The notes: generated by a model not told the origin, from the letters alone. A DNA stretch of 64,000 nucleotides from Anaerolineaceae bacterium (GCA_020634135.1 JACKCG010000003.1:124001-188000); one strand, 5' to 3'; counted from the stretch's first letter, positions 33,861 through 43,307 are shown. Translations and numbers: made by a program.

Positions 33861-35441
33861 ATGTTGAGCGAACAGCAGCGTCTTGATTTCTTATACCGTC
33901 TGGCAAGCGCCCTGCAACAGGCCGACTCTTCCGTACCGGCCATTCTGCAAACTGCGCTGCGTTTGACGGCGCGTACTCTGGAAATGGAATACGGCTGTGT
34001 TGTCACCTTCTACCAGGATGATCGTCCCGGCGAGGTCTTCTTATTGGGTGCGGACGCACAAAAGCAGGACTCGCGGGCATGGCAGGAATTCGTGCGGCGC
34101 GGCCTCGTGGGTTACGTGCAGTACGGCCAGCGCATTATTGTCGTGCGCGATATCGCCACCGACCCGCGCTGGGAAACCGGAAAACTGTCCGATCTGCCAC
34201 GTTCGGGGTCGGCGGTTGGCGTGCCACTGGAAAAAGGCGGCCAGATGTACGGCGTGATGATCCTTACCCATCCCCAGGTAGATGCCTTTGATAAGGACAC
34301 GCTGAACCTGTTGGAAGCTACTTCGAACTATATTTCGGCGCTGGTGGGCAACGCGCTGGTGTTCAACATGTCACCCAGGGACGAAACGCGCTTCCAATGG
34401 CTGTTTGAAGGCGCAGTTGTCCCGATCATTGTCACCGATCTGGATGGCTATATTGTGGATGTCAATCGCAAAGCGACGGAATTCCTGGCATACCGCCGCG
34501 AACAGCTCTTGCGTCTGCCGATCACGGCAATTCACCGCATGGGAACCGGGCCGATTGGCGCAAACCGTTTCGACTCGCTCGTATCCGGCCAGGAAGTCGA
34601 ATTCCGCACGTCGGCCTGGCGGCGTGATGGCGCCGATATTCCGGTGCTGGTGCGGGCGCAGCGCATCTTCCTGGATGACCATGATGTGATCGCCTGGGTT
34701 GAGCAGGATATCACCACCCAGTTGGAACTGGAACAGCTCCGCCAGGACCTCACGGCGATGGTCTACCATGACTTGCGCGGCCCGCTGCACGCAGTCTATG
34801 GCAGCCTGACGACATTGGGCCGGCTGCTGGCGAACAACAGCCCGTCCGCAGTGCTCGACCTGCTCCAGGTTGGAGTCCGCAGCACGCGCCAGCTTTCCCG
34901 CATGATCGAAAGTCTGCTCGACATCCAACGGCTGGAAGCGGGTAAAGCCATCCTGGATTCCAAGCCGACATCTTTGCACAACCTGCTGGCATCCGCTGCC
35001 CAGCTTATCCAACCGCTCGCCACCGAAGCAAACCAGCGATTAGCATTTGAACTCAACGACGACCTGCCGTTTGTGGAAGTGGACTCGGATATGATTTTGC
35101 GCGTGGTGACGAACCTGATGGAAAACGCGCTCAAGTATTCTCCATCGGGCGGTTTTATCCGGTTGGGGGCACACCTGACCGAAGATGGTGTACGGATCAG
35201 CGTCACCGATTCCGGGCCGGGCATCCCCGAACACATGCAGCGCCAGATATTCGACAAATTCAGCCGCGTGAAATACCACGATGTTCCCAAAGGCATTGGG
35301 CTGGGGCTGGCGTTCTGCCGTCTGGCAGTAGAAGCACACGGCGGCAATATCTGGGTGGAAAACATGCCAGGGCAGGGGGCAACATTTATATTCACCTTGC
35401 CTGCGAATGCTAGTTCCGAACCCGTGCTTGCGCCAGCGTAA
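33861..35441 (+). CDS. GAF-PAS sensor histidine kinase
   Basis: 526 aa, no membrane segment, so a cytoplasmic sensor. A GAF domain spans about residues 20-165 (RTLEMEYGCVVTFYQDD, GSAVGVPLEKGGQMYGVMIL). A PAS domain follows (FQWLFEGAVVPIIVTDLDGYIVDVN). The H-box is MVYHDLRGPLHAVYGSL with His303, then the N-box MENALKYSPS and the G-boxes DSGPGIPEH and GIGLGLAF. No response regulator is next to it. Confidence 0.93.
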   Translation: MLSEQQRLDFLYRLASALQQADSSVPAILQTALRLTARTLEMEYGCVVTFYQDDRPGEVFLLGADAQKQDSRAWQEFVRRGLVGYVQYGQRIIVVRDIATDPRWETGKLSDLPRSGSAVGVPLEKGGQMYGVMILTHPQVDAFDKDTLNLLEATSNYISALVGNALVFNMSPRDETRFQWLFEGAVVPIIVTDLDGYIVDVNRKATEFLAYRREQLLRLPITAIHRMGTGPIGANRFDSLVSGQEVEFRTSAWRRDGADIPVLVRAQRIFLDDHDVIAWVEQDITTQLELEQLRQDLTAMVYHDLRGPLHAVYGSLTTLGRLLANNSPSAVLDLLQVGVRSTRQLSRMIESLLDIQRLEAGKAILDSKPTSLHNLLASAAQLIQPLATEANQRLAFELNDDLPFVEVDSDMILRVVTNLMENALKYSPSGGFIRLGAHLTEDGVRISVTDSGPGIPEHMQRQIFDKFSRVKYHDVPKGIGLGLAFCRLAVEAHGGNIWVENMPGQGATFIFTLPANASSEPVLAPA

Positions 35442-35479
35442 TCCTTCTTGTTGATTTACCAGCAGATTGCCTGAGAGGG

Positions 35480-35869
35480 CTATTCACTCCTCCGCTGTTC
35501 AAGTTGTTGAATTGCTTCATCATACCAATCGAGGCATTCCTGATCGGTAGTCTTTGCTTTTGCTTTCTCCGAGATCAAAACATCAATACAGCGTTTTGCG
35601 CCCATTTTGACCAGTGCGTCGAGGCTGGATTTCCCGATTTGTTCCGACTCGCTTTTTAATGTGGCAGCAACAAAGTTAATGTCAGATGCACGCCGATGTT
35701 CTCCGATAATATCAATGATGATGCTTCGCACTTTTTCATCCCTGGTCATGGTATAAGCATCCATCAGATCAGGGATTAGGGATTCATCAATCTCGATCAA
35801 GTAGTGATAGGCATCCTCATAGTCATTGTGATGTAATTGCCGGACGTAAAATGCAATCATCTCATCCAT
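35480..35869 (-). CDS. Small helical protein, possible HEAT-like repeats
   Basis: 129 aa, relatively AT-rich. It reads YLIEIDESLIPDLMDAYTMTRDEKVRSIIIDIIGEHRRASDINFVAATLKSESEQIGKSSLDALVKMGAKRCIDVL, which has the spacing of two to three HEAT-type helical pairs. Such small HEAT proteins are often found as immunity-like or adaptor proteins, but nothing here shows which. Confidence 0.65.
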   Translation of the reverse strand: MDEMIAFYVRQLHHNDYEDAYHYLIEIDESLIPDLMDAYTMTRDEKVRSIIIDIIGEHRRASDINFVAATLKSESEQIGKSSLDALVKMGAKRCIDVLISEKAKAKTTDQECLDWYDEAIQQLEQRRSE

Positions 35870-35894
35870 AGACTTGCCCTAAACCCCAGAAGTG

Positions 35895-36275
35895 TTATTC
35901 ACGATAGCTGATGAACTCCAACAGCGAACCATCAGGATCACGGAAATATACGCTCTGCCCTTTACCGCGTGCGCCGTTCCGCACGACCGGGCCAAGTTCA
36001 ATGGCGATACCCTGTCGTTGTAGGTGGGCAATCGCTTCATCAATGCCGCCGTCCCACACAAAACACAGGTCACTGTTCCCCGGCATAACCGGCTGGCGCG
36101 CAACTGGCACCGCAGTCACACCCGGCCCATGACAATTAAGCTGCACTCCTCCAAAACGGTAAGCCCAACCATCCCCTCTGGGGATTAACTCTGCGCCCAT
36201 GACATCCTGATAGAACTGGTTGGATACTTCCCAATTTGACACATGGATAACGCAGTGATCCAATTGTATGTTCAT
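35895..36275 (-). CDS. VOC/glyoxalase superfamily protein
   Basis: 126 aa from ATG 36275 (MNIQLDHCVIHVSNWEVSNQFYQDVMGAEL). Two beta-alpha-beta-beta-beta units are visible; His7 in LDHCVIHV, His in LNCHGPG and Glu in GSLLEFISY are plausible metal ligands. SVYFRDPDGSLLEFISY is the standard family end. It could be a dioxygenase, fosfomycin-resistance-like or glyoxalase-type enzyme. It lies 25 nt upstream of the HEAT-like gene on the same strand. Confidence 0.85.
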   Translation of the reverse strand: MNIQLDHCVIHVSNWEVSNQFYQDVMGAELIPRGDGWAYRFGGVQLNCHGPGVTAVPVARQPVMPGNSDLCFVWDGGIDEAIAHLQRQGIAIELGPVVRNGARGKGQSVYFRDPDGSLLEFISYRE

Positions 36276-36413
36276 TCTTGTTTCACCAACGAGCAATACA
36301 CCAACGAAACGGATTTTTCGGACTATCCCTTTACCATACGCACTTTCTGGAAACAGACGCCCGGATCATGCTAAAATCCTCGCCCAGAAGTATTTTAGTG
36401 GGAGGGGTATTGT

Positions 36414-37121
36414 ATGACAGGCATTCTGGCAGGCAAAGTGGCAGTTGTAACCGGGGCGAATGGCAACGTCGGGCAGGCAGTATCCCGTCTGTTCGCCGCT
36501 GAGGGCGCGCAAGTGGTGATGGTTGGGCGGAAAGCGGTGGATGTAGAGGCGCTTGCCAGGGAGCTAAACGGCCTGGCGGCAGCGGCAGATGTTACAGATG
36601 TGGCAAGTGTGAATGCCGCAGTCGAGAAAATCACAGCTGAGGCCGGGCGTGTGGACATTCTGGCGCATACGGTGGGTGGTTTTGCAATGGGACAACCCGT
36701 TCATGAAAGCGGCTTGGATGTCTGGGACAAAATGATGACTCTCAATGCCCGTTCACTGTATATTACGGCTGGCCGGGTGGCGCAGCACATGGTTGAAAAC
36801 GGCACTCGCGGGAAAATCGTGGGGATTCTGGCACGCAATGCTTACAAGAGTACGGCTAAATCTGCGGCATATTCCGCCAGCAAAGCCGCCGCGCAGCGCA
36901 TCATCGAAAGTATGGCGCTCGAACTGCGCGACCAGGGCATTCAGGTCAACGCAGTCGTCCCCGGCACAATTGACACCCCGCAGAACCGCGAAGCCATGCC
37001 TAAAGCCGACTTCAGCAAATGGGTACAACCGGAAGACATCGCCCAGGCGATCTTGTTTCTGGTATCGCCGCAGGCGGACGCAATTTCCGGGGTAAGTCTG
37101 GAAGTCTATGGGAGAACGTAG
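36414..37121 (+). CDS. Short-chain dehydrogenase/reductase
   Basis: 235 aa. Cofactor motif TGANGNVGQAV (T-G-x3-G-x-G) is followed by AADVTDVASV, LAHTVGGFAMG (in place of NNAG), a catalytic YSASKAA (Y-x3-K) with the expected N-terminal Ser region weak, and VVPGTIDTPQNR. GGGAGGGG lies about 8 nt upstream of ATG 36414. NAD(P)H-dependent reduction of an unknown carbonyl is likely. Confidence 0.9.
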   Translation: MTGILAGKVAVVTGANGNVGQAVSRLFAAEGAQVVMVGRKAVDVEALARELNGLAAAADVTDVASVNAAVEKITAEAGRVDILAHTVGGFAMGQPVHESGLDVWDKMMTLNARSLYITAGRVAQHMVENGTRGKIVGILARNAYKSTAKSAAYSASKAAAQRIIESMALELRDQGIQVNAVVPGTIDTPQNREAMPKADFSKWVQPEDIAQAILFLVSPQADAISGVSLEVYGRT

Positions 37122-37152
37122 ACCATAAATGGGATGAACGTTGGGTGGAAAT

Positions 37153-37178
37153 GTAGGGGAGCGCCAACATGCGCTCCC
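37153..37178. repeat. GTAGGGG-type palindromic element, solo copy
   Basis: 26 nt, opening GTAGGGGAGCGCC and closing GCGCTCCC around AACAT. Two further 26-nt copies with the same plan form an inverted pair at 56606-56686 in the RAYT remnant. It lies between the convergent SDR and kinase genes and could also terminate transcription, although no T-run follows. Confidence 0.65.
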
Positions 37179-37207
37179 AAGTGGTGACCTTATCAGAAAG
37201 TCTTTAT

Positions 37208-38755
37208 TTACGCGCCATTGGGCTTGGGCACATTGAAAATAAAGCGTGCGCCGCCGCCGGATGCGGTTTCATAGCGGATACGCCCACCATGTAAGGACAC
37301 GATGTGGTCTACAATCGCTAAGCCCAGACCCGTGCCATGCTGCTTGCCAAAAGTCACAAACGGCTCAAACATCGTGTCAACAATATCCGGCGGCACACCG
37401 GGGCCATCATCTGTAATCGAGAACCGAATCTCATCCCCATTCTGCTCCGCCCGGACGACGACTTGTGTGCCCCCCTTGCCCTCAATGGCATCCACCGCAT
37501 TGTTGACCAGGTTCTGGAATACCCGTGAGAACCGCTGTGAATCAACCGTAATCATTGTTCCGGCGGGCGTTGCATTCTCAATCGAAATTTTGACCGGGCG
37601 CACCAACCCCGGTGGCAGCAGCAGATCATTGACCTGTCTGAGGAACAAATCAAGCGGCACGGACGCCTTTTTCACATTTTCATCGCCCAGGGTGTAATCC
37701 AGGATTTCCTGAGACATGGACGAGAACATTTCTACATAGGTAATGATCTGCCCGGCAAATGACTTGCGTTCCTCGTAAGTGACGTTTTCTTCCTGCAAAA
37801 TCCCGGCATACCCCAGGATAATCGCCAGCGGGTTTTTCATGTCGTGTACCAGGCTGCTCATAGTCTGGCCGATCAAGCTCAGACGCTCCGCCCGGCTGAG
37901 TTTATCCCGCGTGGATTGCAGTTCCTTGAGAGTACGCTCGAGATCATTCGTGCGGTTGCTGAGCTGTGCCAGCAGTCGCGCCGCATGGATAAACAGCGCA
38001 GTATGATGGGTGAGGGTGTTCAGCAGACGCACGTCATCAGCGTTGAAAGTTTGACCCGGGTGTTCGTAGAGCAGCACCAGCGCCCCCAACCGCTCTTCAT
38101 CATGCCGCAAAGGAGCGCACAACACCTGGTCGGCATCAAAAATCTGCGCGTCATCGTAAGCGTACAGTGTACTCAAGGCGAGTTCGCGGACCCGCCCCAT
38201 CCAGAATTCCGGCGCGGTGTTTTCTGGCAGGAAACTGGCGGGTTGCAGGGTGGATGTCCCTTCATCCCAGACATAAACTGCCCCGGCTTCGGCCTGAATA
38301 ATGTCGTTGATGGCAACCAGCACCGCATCCATGATTTTTCCCAGGGGCAGTGCCTGGCTAAGAATCGCGCCTAACTCATAGACCAGGTTGAGTTCTTCGT
38401 ATCGTTCGAGCGCCTCACTGCTGAGTTGGCGCTGCCGCCAGGTTTCAAGCGCCAGATGGCTGAGTACAATCGCCAGATGATTGAGCAGCGCCTGTACATT
38501 AGCCGTTGCCGCCGGAAGCCCGACCTTCCCTACCGAACGGTGATCCACAATAATCGGCTTATACTGAAGTTCAGCAGGGAGACTACTCCCTGGGCGGTAG
38601 TACACTTGTTCAGTGGAATCCACGATTACCACGCTGTTTGCCAGACCGAAAGCAGCTTCAAATGAAGCAATGACATCATCCAGGGTATACTGTGGCAAGT
38701 ATTCTTGCAGGTCTGCTGTGTGCTGCTGAGGTGCGTTCGATACCATGTTTTTCAT
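37208..38755 (-). CDS. GAF sensor histidine kinase
   Basis: 515 aa, soluble. The first ~100 residues are unassigned; a GAF domain covers about 125-265 (ELGAILSQALPLGKIMDAVLVAI, DQVLCAPLRHDEERLGALVLLYE). A coiled coil (RTNDLERTLKELQSTRDKLSRAERL) leads to the H-box SSLVHDMKNPLAIILGYAGIL with His304. The ATPase domain shows NLVNNAVDAIEG, DDGPGVPPDI and GTGLGLAIVDHIV. A receiver gene lies 151 nt upstream on the same strand and may be its partner. Confidence 0.93.
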   Translation of the reverse strand: MKNMVSNAPQQHTADLQEYLPQYTLDDVIASFEAAFGLANSVVIVDSTEQVYYRPGSSLPAELQYKPIIVDHRSVGKVGLPAATANVQALLNHLAIVLSHLALETWRQRQLSSEALERYEELNLVYELGAILSQALPLGKIMDAVLVAINDIIQAEAGAVYVWDEGTSTLQPASFLPENTAPEFWMGRVRELALSTLYAYDDAQIFDADQVLCAPLRHDEERLGALVLLYEHPGQTFNADDVRLLNTLTHHTALFIHAARLLAQLSNRTNDLERTLKELQSTRDKLSRAERLSLIGQTMSSLVHDMKNPLAIILGYAGILQEENVTYEERKSFAGQIITYVEMFSSMSQEILDYTLGDENVKKASVPLDLFLRQVNDLLLPPGLVRPVKISIENATPAGTMITVDSQRFSRVFQNLVNNAVDAIEGKGGTQVVVRAEQNGDEIRFSITDDGPGVPPDIVDTMFEPFVTFGKQHGTGLGLAIVDHIVSLHGGRIRYETASGGGARFIFNVPKPNGA

Positions 38756-38906
38756 CAGGTAGTCACAATCGGTTTATCATCAGATTGAATTCAGGCTTTG
38801 TACTATTCGCTCATTTTCCAGTAAAAACAGCATAACTAACGCCGCTGGCGCTCAACGACATCACTGACAATAGTTTATAATCAGTTTAACATGAGCACAA
38901 GAGACC

Positions 38907-39305
38907 CTAAATTCTTCCCCATACGGCGTTCAACTGGCTTAACAGGTGGGAAGGTTTGAACGGCTTCGTCATAAAGTCATTCGCACCCGTCGCTTCAGCC
39001 TGGTCTTTGTCAGTGCTGTAGCCACGCGCCGTGAGGATGATAATATAGGGATCATAATCCACCTGCTGACGAATCCGCTGGCATACATCGTAGCCATTCA
39101 TTTTCGGCATCAGTACATCCAGCAGGATGAGGCCGGGCTGTTCTTTGAGCGCGATCTGGACAGCCTCTTCTCCGTCTTCAGCGAGCAGGATTTCCAGGTT
39201 CTCCACCTTTAAGCGTTCAATGACACGGCTGAGCAGCACACGTGTCATATCTTCATCATCAACAATCAGGACCTTTTTCGTGGGCATAGTGTCAGGTTGT
39301 GGCAT
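38907..39305 (-). CDS. Response regulator receiver protein
   Basis: 132 aa from ATG 39305 (AGAGG 5 nt upstream); a longer frame adds a hydrophobic stretch without a ribosome site. Stand-alone receiver: KKVLIVDDEDMTRVLL, phosphoacceptor Asp in LILLDVLMPKMNGYDVC, and TKPFKP with the conserved Lys. There is no output domain. Likely partner is the GAF kinase downstream on the same strand. Confidence 0.9.
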   Translation of the reverse strand: MPQPDTMPTKKVLIVDDEDMTRVLLSRVIERLKVENLEILLAEDGEEAVQIALKEQPGLILLDVLMPKMNGYDVCQRIRQQVDYDPYIIILTARGYSTDKDQAEATGANDFMTKPFKPSHLLSQLNAVWGRI

Positions 39306-39502
39306 AGCGCCTCTAGGTGTGCTTATTGATTTGCGATTAAAATAAACGGTGATCGGTGCCAGAAATAATCCAAAAGCAAGAAGATAGAACACAAAAAACC
39401 ATTTCCTGACCCTACATAATTCATTATATGCTAATTCATCAACGGAGAAATAAAAAAAATACTAAAAATTCGTTTGTTTCCTGAACAGCAACGAAGGTAT
39501 TC

Positions 39503-40582
39503 ATGGATAGTGTAGTGCGTAGAGTTTCCCAATCCAGCCAACGAATGCGGATTCTGCTGGCCGACCCGATTCGGCGGTTACAACTCTCTTTCCTGTTCCT
39601 GGGCGCACTGGCGGCCTGCGGCACGTTAGGTTACATGCTGCTGGAAAAGATGACCGCCGTTGAGTCGTTTTATATGACCATCATCACGATCACCACTGTC
39701 GGCTTTGGAGAAGTCAGGCCGCTTTCCCCTGGTGGCCGGGTCTTCACCGTCGTGCTCATCCTGCTCGGCGTCGGCGGCTTAACGGCAGCAGTCAGTAACG
39801 CGGCGGAAGTCGTGCTGGGGCAGCGGTTATGGCAGGCGGTACAACAACGGAGAAATGAAACTATGGTAAAAACGCTGGCCGGGCATTATGTGGTGTGTGG
39901 CTTCGGGAGGATGGGGCGGCAGGTCGTGCGTGATCTGCGGGCGCGGGGAGAGACGTTTATTGTCGTGGATGTGTCGCCGGAACTCGAAGGCGGTTTCCTG
40001 GAAGAGCAGATTCCATATATCATCGGGGACGGCACACAAGACGAAGTGTTAGTCGAAGCCCGCATCGAACATGCACGGGGGCTGGTGGCCGCGCTGGATA
40101 CCAACGCAGACAATGTACTCACAGTGCTGACCGCGAGGGGACTCAATCCCAACCTGTTTATTGTTGCACGAGCAACAGGTGGCACTTCGGAGAACAAACT
40201 GCGCCGTGCCGGGGCGGATCGGGTTGTCAGTCCCTATGACATAGGCGGGCACCGGATGGGGTTAGCCCTGCTGCGTCCGGCGGTACATGATTTCCTGACG
40301 CGCATCTCCGATATTTCATCCGACCTGGATGTTGACCTGGGACAGATTTATGTGAAAGAAGGTTCACGGTTGGCCGGGCAGTCGGTCAGCCAGTGCGACC
40401 TGCGCCAGGTGCAGAATATCAATATTCTCGCAATCCAGCGGCATGATGGCAGCTTCTCAATCAACCCGAATCCGCAGCGGGTGATCGCACCCGGCGAAAC
40501 ACTGATCGTCATTGGCCCTGCCGAAGCCGTCTACCGCATTGAGGAATCTCTGCCTACCGAGTCCAACCAGGGTGACGAATGA
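39503..40582 (+). CDS. Potassium channel with RCK (TrkA-N/TrkA-C) domains
   Basis: 359 aa, MthK-like plan. TM1 at about residues 29-48, a pore loop with the filter TVGFGE (ITTVGFGEVRP), and TM2 at about 78-104. The RCK_N Rossmann domain has VVCGFGRMGRQVVRDL and a ligand-binding Asp (VVDVSPELE). An RCK_C domain occupies about 270-350. The filter GFGE instead of GYGD occurs in some prokaryotic channels. It likely gates K+ in response to a nucleotide or calcium. Confidence 0.93.
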   Translation: MDSVVRRVSQSSQRMRILLADPIRRLQLSFLFLGALAACGTLGYMLLEKMTAVESFYMTIITITTVGFGEVRPLSPGGRVFTVVLILLGVGGLTAAVSNAAEVVLGQRLWQAVQQRRNETMVKTLAGHYVVCGFGRMGRQVVRDLRARGETFIVVDVSPELEGGFLEEQIPYIIGDGTQDEVLVEARIEHARGLVAALDTNADNVLTVLTARGLNPNLFIVARATGGTSENKLRRAGADRVVSPYDIGGHRMGLALLRPAVHDFLTRISDISSDLDVDLGQIYVKEGSRLAGQSVSQCDLRQVQNINILAIQRHDGSFSINPNPQRVIAPGETLIVIGPAEAVYRIEESLPTESNQGDE

Positions 40583-40588
40583 GGTATA

Positions 40589-41098
40589 TCACACCAGCGT
40601 AATCCAGTAACGGCGCACCGGGACAGAATGGCCGGGGACGGCATTGGTATTCTGCCAGACGCCGCCATTGGCCTCAATAATTTTGATCGAGCCGATATTG
40701 GTGTCATCACAGGTGACCAGCACCCGCTCCAGACCCAGGTCGCGCGCTTTTTCCAGCCCCAGGCGTAAAATCGCAGTGCCGTAACCCAGCCGCCGCCGCG
40801 ACGGGCGAATCTCGTAGCCGATATTCCCGCCGAGCAGATTCAGCCCTTCGGTAAGTCCATGCCGGAGCGACAACCGGCCAATAAACGTCTCGTTCTCTAC
40901 CAGCCAGTACACGGTTTCCGGCACATTCCCAGGTTGCGGGTGGGTCTTGCGGGCGTGGAGGTTCTGGACAAAACGTGGGAACTGCGCCACGAGGTCCTCA
41001 ATCATCCAATCCATGTAGCGCCCTTCGGCCTGGAACTCGCGCATTCCATCCAGATAGGTGTCTTGATAACGAATATCCGCTTCGGTCAAAAAGAGCAT
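40589..41098 (-). CDS. GNAT N-acetyltransferase (RimJ/RimL-like)
   Basis: 169 aa from ATG 41098, 4 nt downstream of the upstream gene's stop; a longer start would overlap it. The CoA motif is IGYEIRPSRRRLGYGTAILRLGLEKARDLGLERVLVTCDDTNIGSIKIIEANGG, typical of the Acetyltransf_3 group. The final VPVRRYWITL is also common there. Substrate unknown. Confidence 0.88.
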   Translation of the reverse strand: MLFLTEADIRYQDTYLDGMREFQAEGRYMDWMIEDLVAQFPRFVQNLHARKTHPQPGNVPETVYWLVENETFIGRLSLRHGLTEGLNLLGGNIGYEIRPSRRRLGYGTAILRLGLEKARDLGLERVLVTCDDTNIGSIKIIEANGGVWQNTNAVPGHSVPVRRYWITLV

Positions 41099-41102
41099 GG
41101 TT

Positions 41103-41669
41103 TCAGCCTTTTGTTGTTGCAGGGATCGCACGCAGCCAGCGGTTTGTCTGGCGGGGTGATCGCAGGCGAATCGTAGTCAGGTGCGCGTATTCCGGGCGGT
41201 ACGGCAGGTCGGTATACTCGCGGCGGCGGCGCGAGTGTGTCTGGATCGCCCACAGGAAGATCGAGTCCTGGCTAAAGATCGCGCGCAGGTTCTCCCGGTT
41301 GCCATTCCATAGTTCCTCGCGGGTCATCACCCGCCAGACAGTACGCCGCAGCAACCGCCACAGCACCAGCCACAGCGGATAATCGAGCCAGATGAGCGTA
41401 TCTGCCCGCGACCAGAGAGCAGCACGGCCTTTGCCGTAGTTGCCATCCACCACCCAGCAATCACCCACCAGCGCCCCCGCCAGCTTGACCTGGAATTCGT
41501 CATGCGGGGTCTGTTTCCAGTTTGGCTGCCAGTGAATCGCGTCGAGTTCGATGTGCTGGCAACCCCGCATCGCGGCCAACTGTGCCGCCAGCGTGGTTTT
41601 ACCGGAGCCGCTGGTGCCAACGACGACAATCCGGCGGCCCGGCGGCGGGAGCAGCGGGCTGTTACTCAT
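41103..41669 (-). CDS. P-loop kinase-like protein (adenylate-kinase/topology-modulation family)
   Basis: 188 aa from ATG 41669. Walker A is VVVGTSGSGKTTLAAQLA; HIELDAIHWQPNW and WVVDGNYGKGRAALWSRADTLIWLDYPLWLVLWRLLRRTV match the FlaR/topology-modulation-type NMP kinases. The start overlaps the previous gene's stop (ATGAGTAA), giving a coupled three-gene unit with its neighbours. The substrate is unknown. Confidence 0.88.
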   Translation of the reverse strand: MSNSPLLPPPGRRIVVVGTSGSGKTTLAAQLAAMRGCQHIELDAIHWQPNWKQTPHDEFQVKLAGALVGDCWVVDGNYGKGRAALWSRADTLIWLDYPLWLVLWRLLRRTVWRVMTREELWNGNRENLRAIFSQDSIFLWAIQTHSRRRREYTDLPYRPEYAHLTTIRLRSPRQTNRWLRAIPATTKG

Positions 41670-42516
41670 CCCACTCATAAGCATCATCATCTTGCTTCTT
41701 TTGCTTACGCTCTAACGGGTCTTCCAGTGTCAGGCGGGCGGCCTGAGCCAACGACTCGGCAAACTGTTCGTGTCGCTTGGCGGCGAAAGCAATTGTCTCC
41801 TGCTCCGCCTGAAAGCGCACCAGGCCATCGGCACGCGGTTCATCCAGCCGCCGCAGCGCGCCGATCTCCTGCATGGTTTCCAGTGGAATGGCCCGTAAAA
41901 CGCCTGTTCCCCGCATCACCACCAGAAAGCGCGGCATCAGGTAGATGGTGACGGCATCCTGCAAATGCCACGCGCCCTGTAAATCCTGCGTCGCGGGCTG
42001 GACGACCAGCGGCCCGACATGAACATAGGGACGGCGACGGCGGTAGGCGGTCACCAGTTCGGGGGGCGCGGCGGCCTTCAGCGCCCGGACGAGCATTCGC
42101 ATCGGCTCTCGGCCCAGACGGATTTTGAGCAGCCACCATTCGCCCTTCCACTCAAAATGCAGCCAGATTTCGTTCTCACCGGATGTGTACTTGCGCGGGC
42201 GGCCAAACCAGCGCAGGTCAGTTGGAGAAAACGCTGTCCTTTGATCCATCGCCAGCGTGCGCCAGTGAATGGTGATGGTTTCTGCCGTGATCTCCAGCAC
42301 CGCCCGCCGCCACCGTTGGACTGGCGGGTAGCCAGGCTGTTCGAGCTGGACGCTGGCAGCCGGATAATTCAGTTCCAGCAGGTTGCCCGCCTCAGCTTTC
42401 AGGCGTTCGACCAGTTCCTTCACTGCCTTTTCAAGACGGAATTCATGTCGCGCCTGTAAAAACAGGACGAAACACACTAACACAATTGCGGTACAGACTA
42501 CACCTTCGGGGGGCAT
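41662..42516 (-). CDS. Single-pass membrane protein with PH-like beta domains
   Basis: 284 aa. One N-terminal membrane helix (VVCTAIVLVCFVLFLQA) is followed by a helix of alternating charge (RLEKAVKELVERLKAEAG) and two beta-rich parts that each resemble a bacterial PH-like domain (EIWLHFEWKGEWWLLKIRLG; FLVVMRGTGVLRAIPLETMQEIGAL). The C-terminus is charged (KQKKQDDDAYEWDE). The family is not recognised. It is likely membrane-tethered with the soluble part inside. Confidence 0.65.
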   Translation of the reverse strand: MPPEGVVCTAIVLVCFVLFLQARHEFRLEKAVKELVERLKAEAGNLLELNYPAASVQLEQPGYPPVQRWRRAVLEITAETITIHWRTLAMDQRTAFSPTDLRWFGRPRKYTSGENEIWLHFEWKGEWWLLKIRLGREPMRMLVRALKAAAPPELVTAYRRRRPYVHVGPLVVQPATQDLQGAWHLQDAVTIYLMPRFLVVMRGTGVLRAIPLETMQEIGALRRLDEPRADGLVRFQAEQETIAFAAKRHEQFAESLAQAARLTLEDPLERKQKKQDDDAYEWDE

Positions 42517-42648
42517 TCGTCTCGGCTCCGTGTGCTGCTATTCACGCCGCCCAGTATAACGCATATTGGCCGTGCAACCCGCCAGGAAACAAAACCGCCA
42601 GGCCATCAACATGACCCGGCGGCGGTAGTGCCAGCACAGCCCGACAGA

Positions 42649-43179
42649 TTATTCCTCGTCGTCGTAATCCTCATAATCGTCATCCTCGTCGCCGTAGAAA
42701 TCGGCCAGCGAATGCGGATGCCCGTGATCGAGTTCTTCTTCGTCAGCGGCGCGGATCGCGACCACTTCAACATCAAACTTCAGAGTCTTACCGGCCAACG
42801 GTGCATTAAAGTCCACTATGACAGCCTGCGGGGTGATCTCTTTAATCATGCCCACGTCCACATAGCCGTCTTCGTCCTCGATTTCGACCATCATGCCGAT
42901 TTCGAGATTTTCCGCGCCGGGAATCTCGCTACGGGGGAACTCGTCAATGTCGTCCTCGTCGTAATCGCCATAGGCATCATCGGGCGCAATCGTCACGCTG
43001 AACTTGTCGCCCACTTTCTTGCCGGTCAGCGCTGCTTCCAGCCCCGGAACAATGTTTTCCGCGCCGTGCAGATATTCGAGCGGTTCATCAGCGTTCGCGC
43101 GGCTGGCCTCTTCGCCGTCCACCGTGAGTACATACGTCAGGCTGACGACCATATCATTCTGAATTGTCTGGCTTGTCAT
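42649..43179 (-). CDS. SlyD-like FKBP peptidyl-prolyl isomerase
   Basis: 176 aa from ATG 43179 (AAGAGG about 10 nt upstream). The FKBP core is visible: VVSLTYVLTVDGEEA, LEYLHGAENIVPGLEAALTGKKVGDKF, VTIAPDDAYGDY, then the IF (chaperone) insert and NAPLAGKTLKFDVEVVAI. The tail is acidic with two His (DHGHPH), shorter than the metal-binding tail of E. coli SlyD. A long open frame on the opposite strand is a shadow. Confidence 0.92.
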   Translation of the reverse strand: MTSQTIQNDMVVSLTYVLTVDGEEASRANADEPLEYLHGAENIVPGLEAALTGKKVGDKFSVTIAPDDAYGDYDEDDIDEFPRSEIPGAENLEIGMMVEIEDEDGYVDVGMIKEITPQAVIVDFNAPLAGKTLKFDVEVVAIRAADEEELDHGHPHSLADFYGDEDDDYEDYDDEE

Positions 43180-43281
43180 ATTGTGTTTTTTCCTCTTGTT
43201 GACGAATAGAGTGAATCGCCCGCCACACAGACGAGACGCCACCCTCACTTATTCTGGGCTGGTGTCTATCTCTTTACTCAG

Positions 43282-43307
43282 GACAAGGGGCATAAGCCCC
43301 TTGTTTC
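43282..43307. repeat. Short palindrome, GACAA...TTGTT family, copy 2
   Basis: Stem ACAAGGGGC/GCCCCTTGT with an ATAA loop (43283-43304). Same design as 2039-2062. It lies in a 281-nt gap (43180-43460) that holds no supportable gene. It may also act as terminator for the GNAT gene. Confidence 0.55.

Noticed and set aside
42532..43209. Long open frame on the plus strand (225 codons) opposite the SlyD-like gene
   Set aside because: Its translation is a valine/isoleucine/histidine-rich mirror of the acidic SlyD codons; the minus-strand frame has clear FKBP motifs and a ribosome site.
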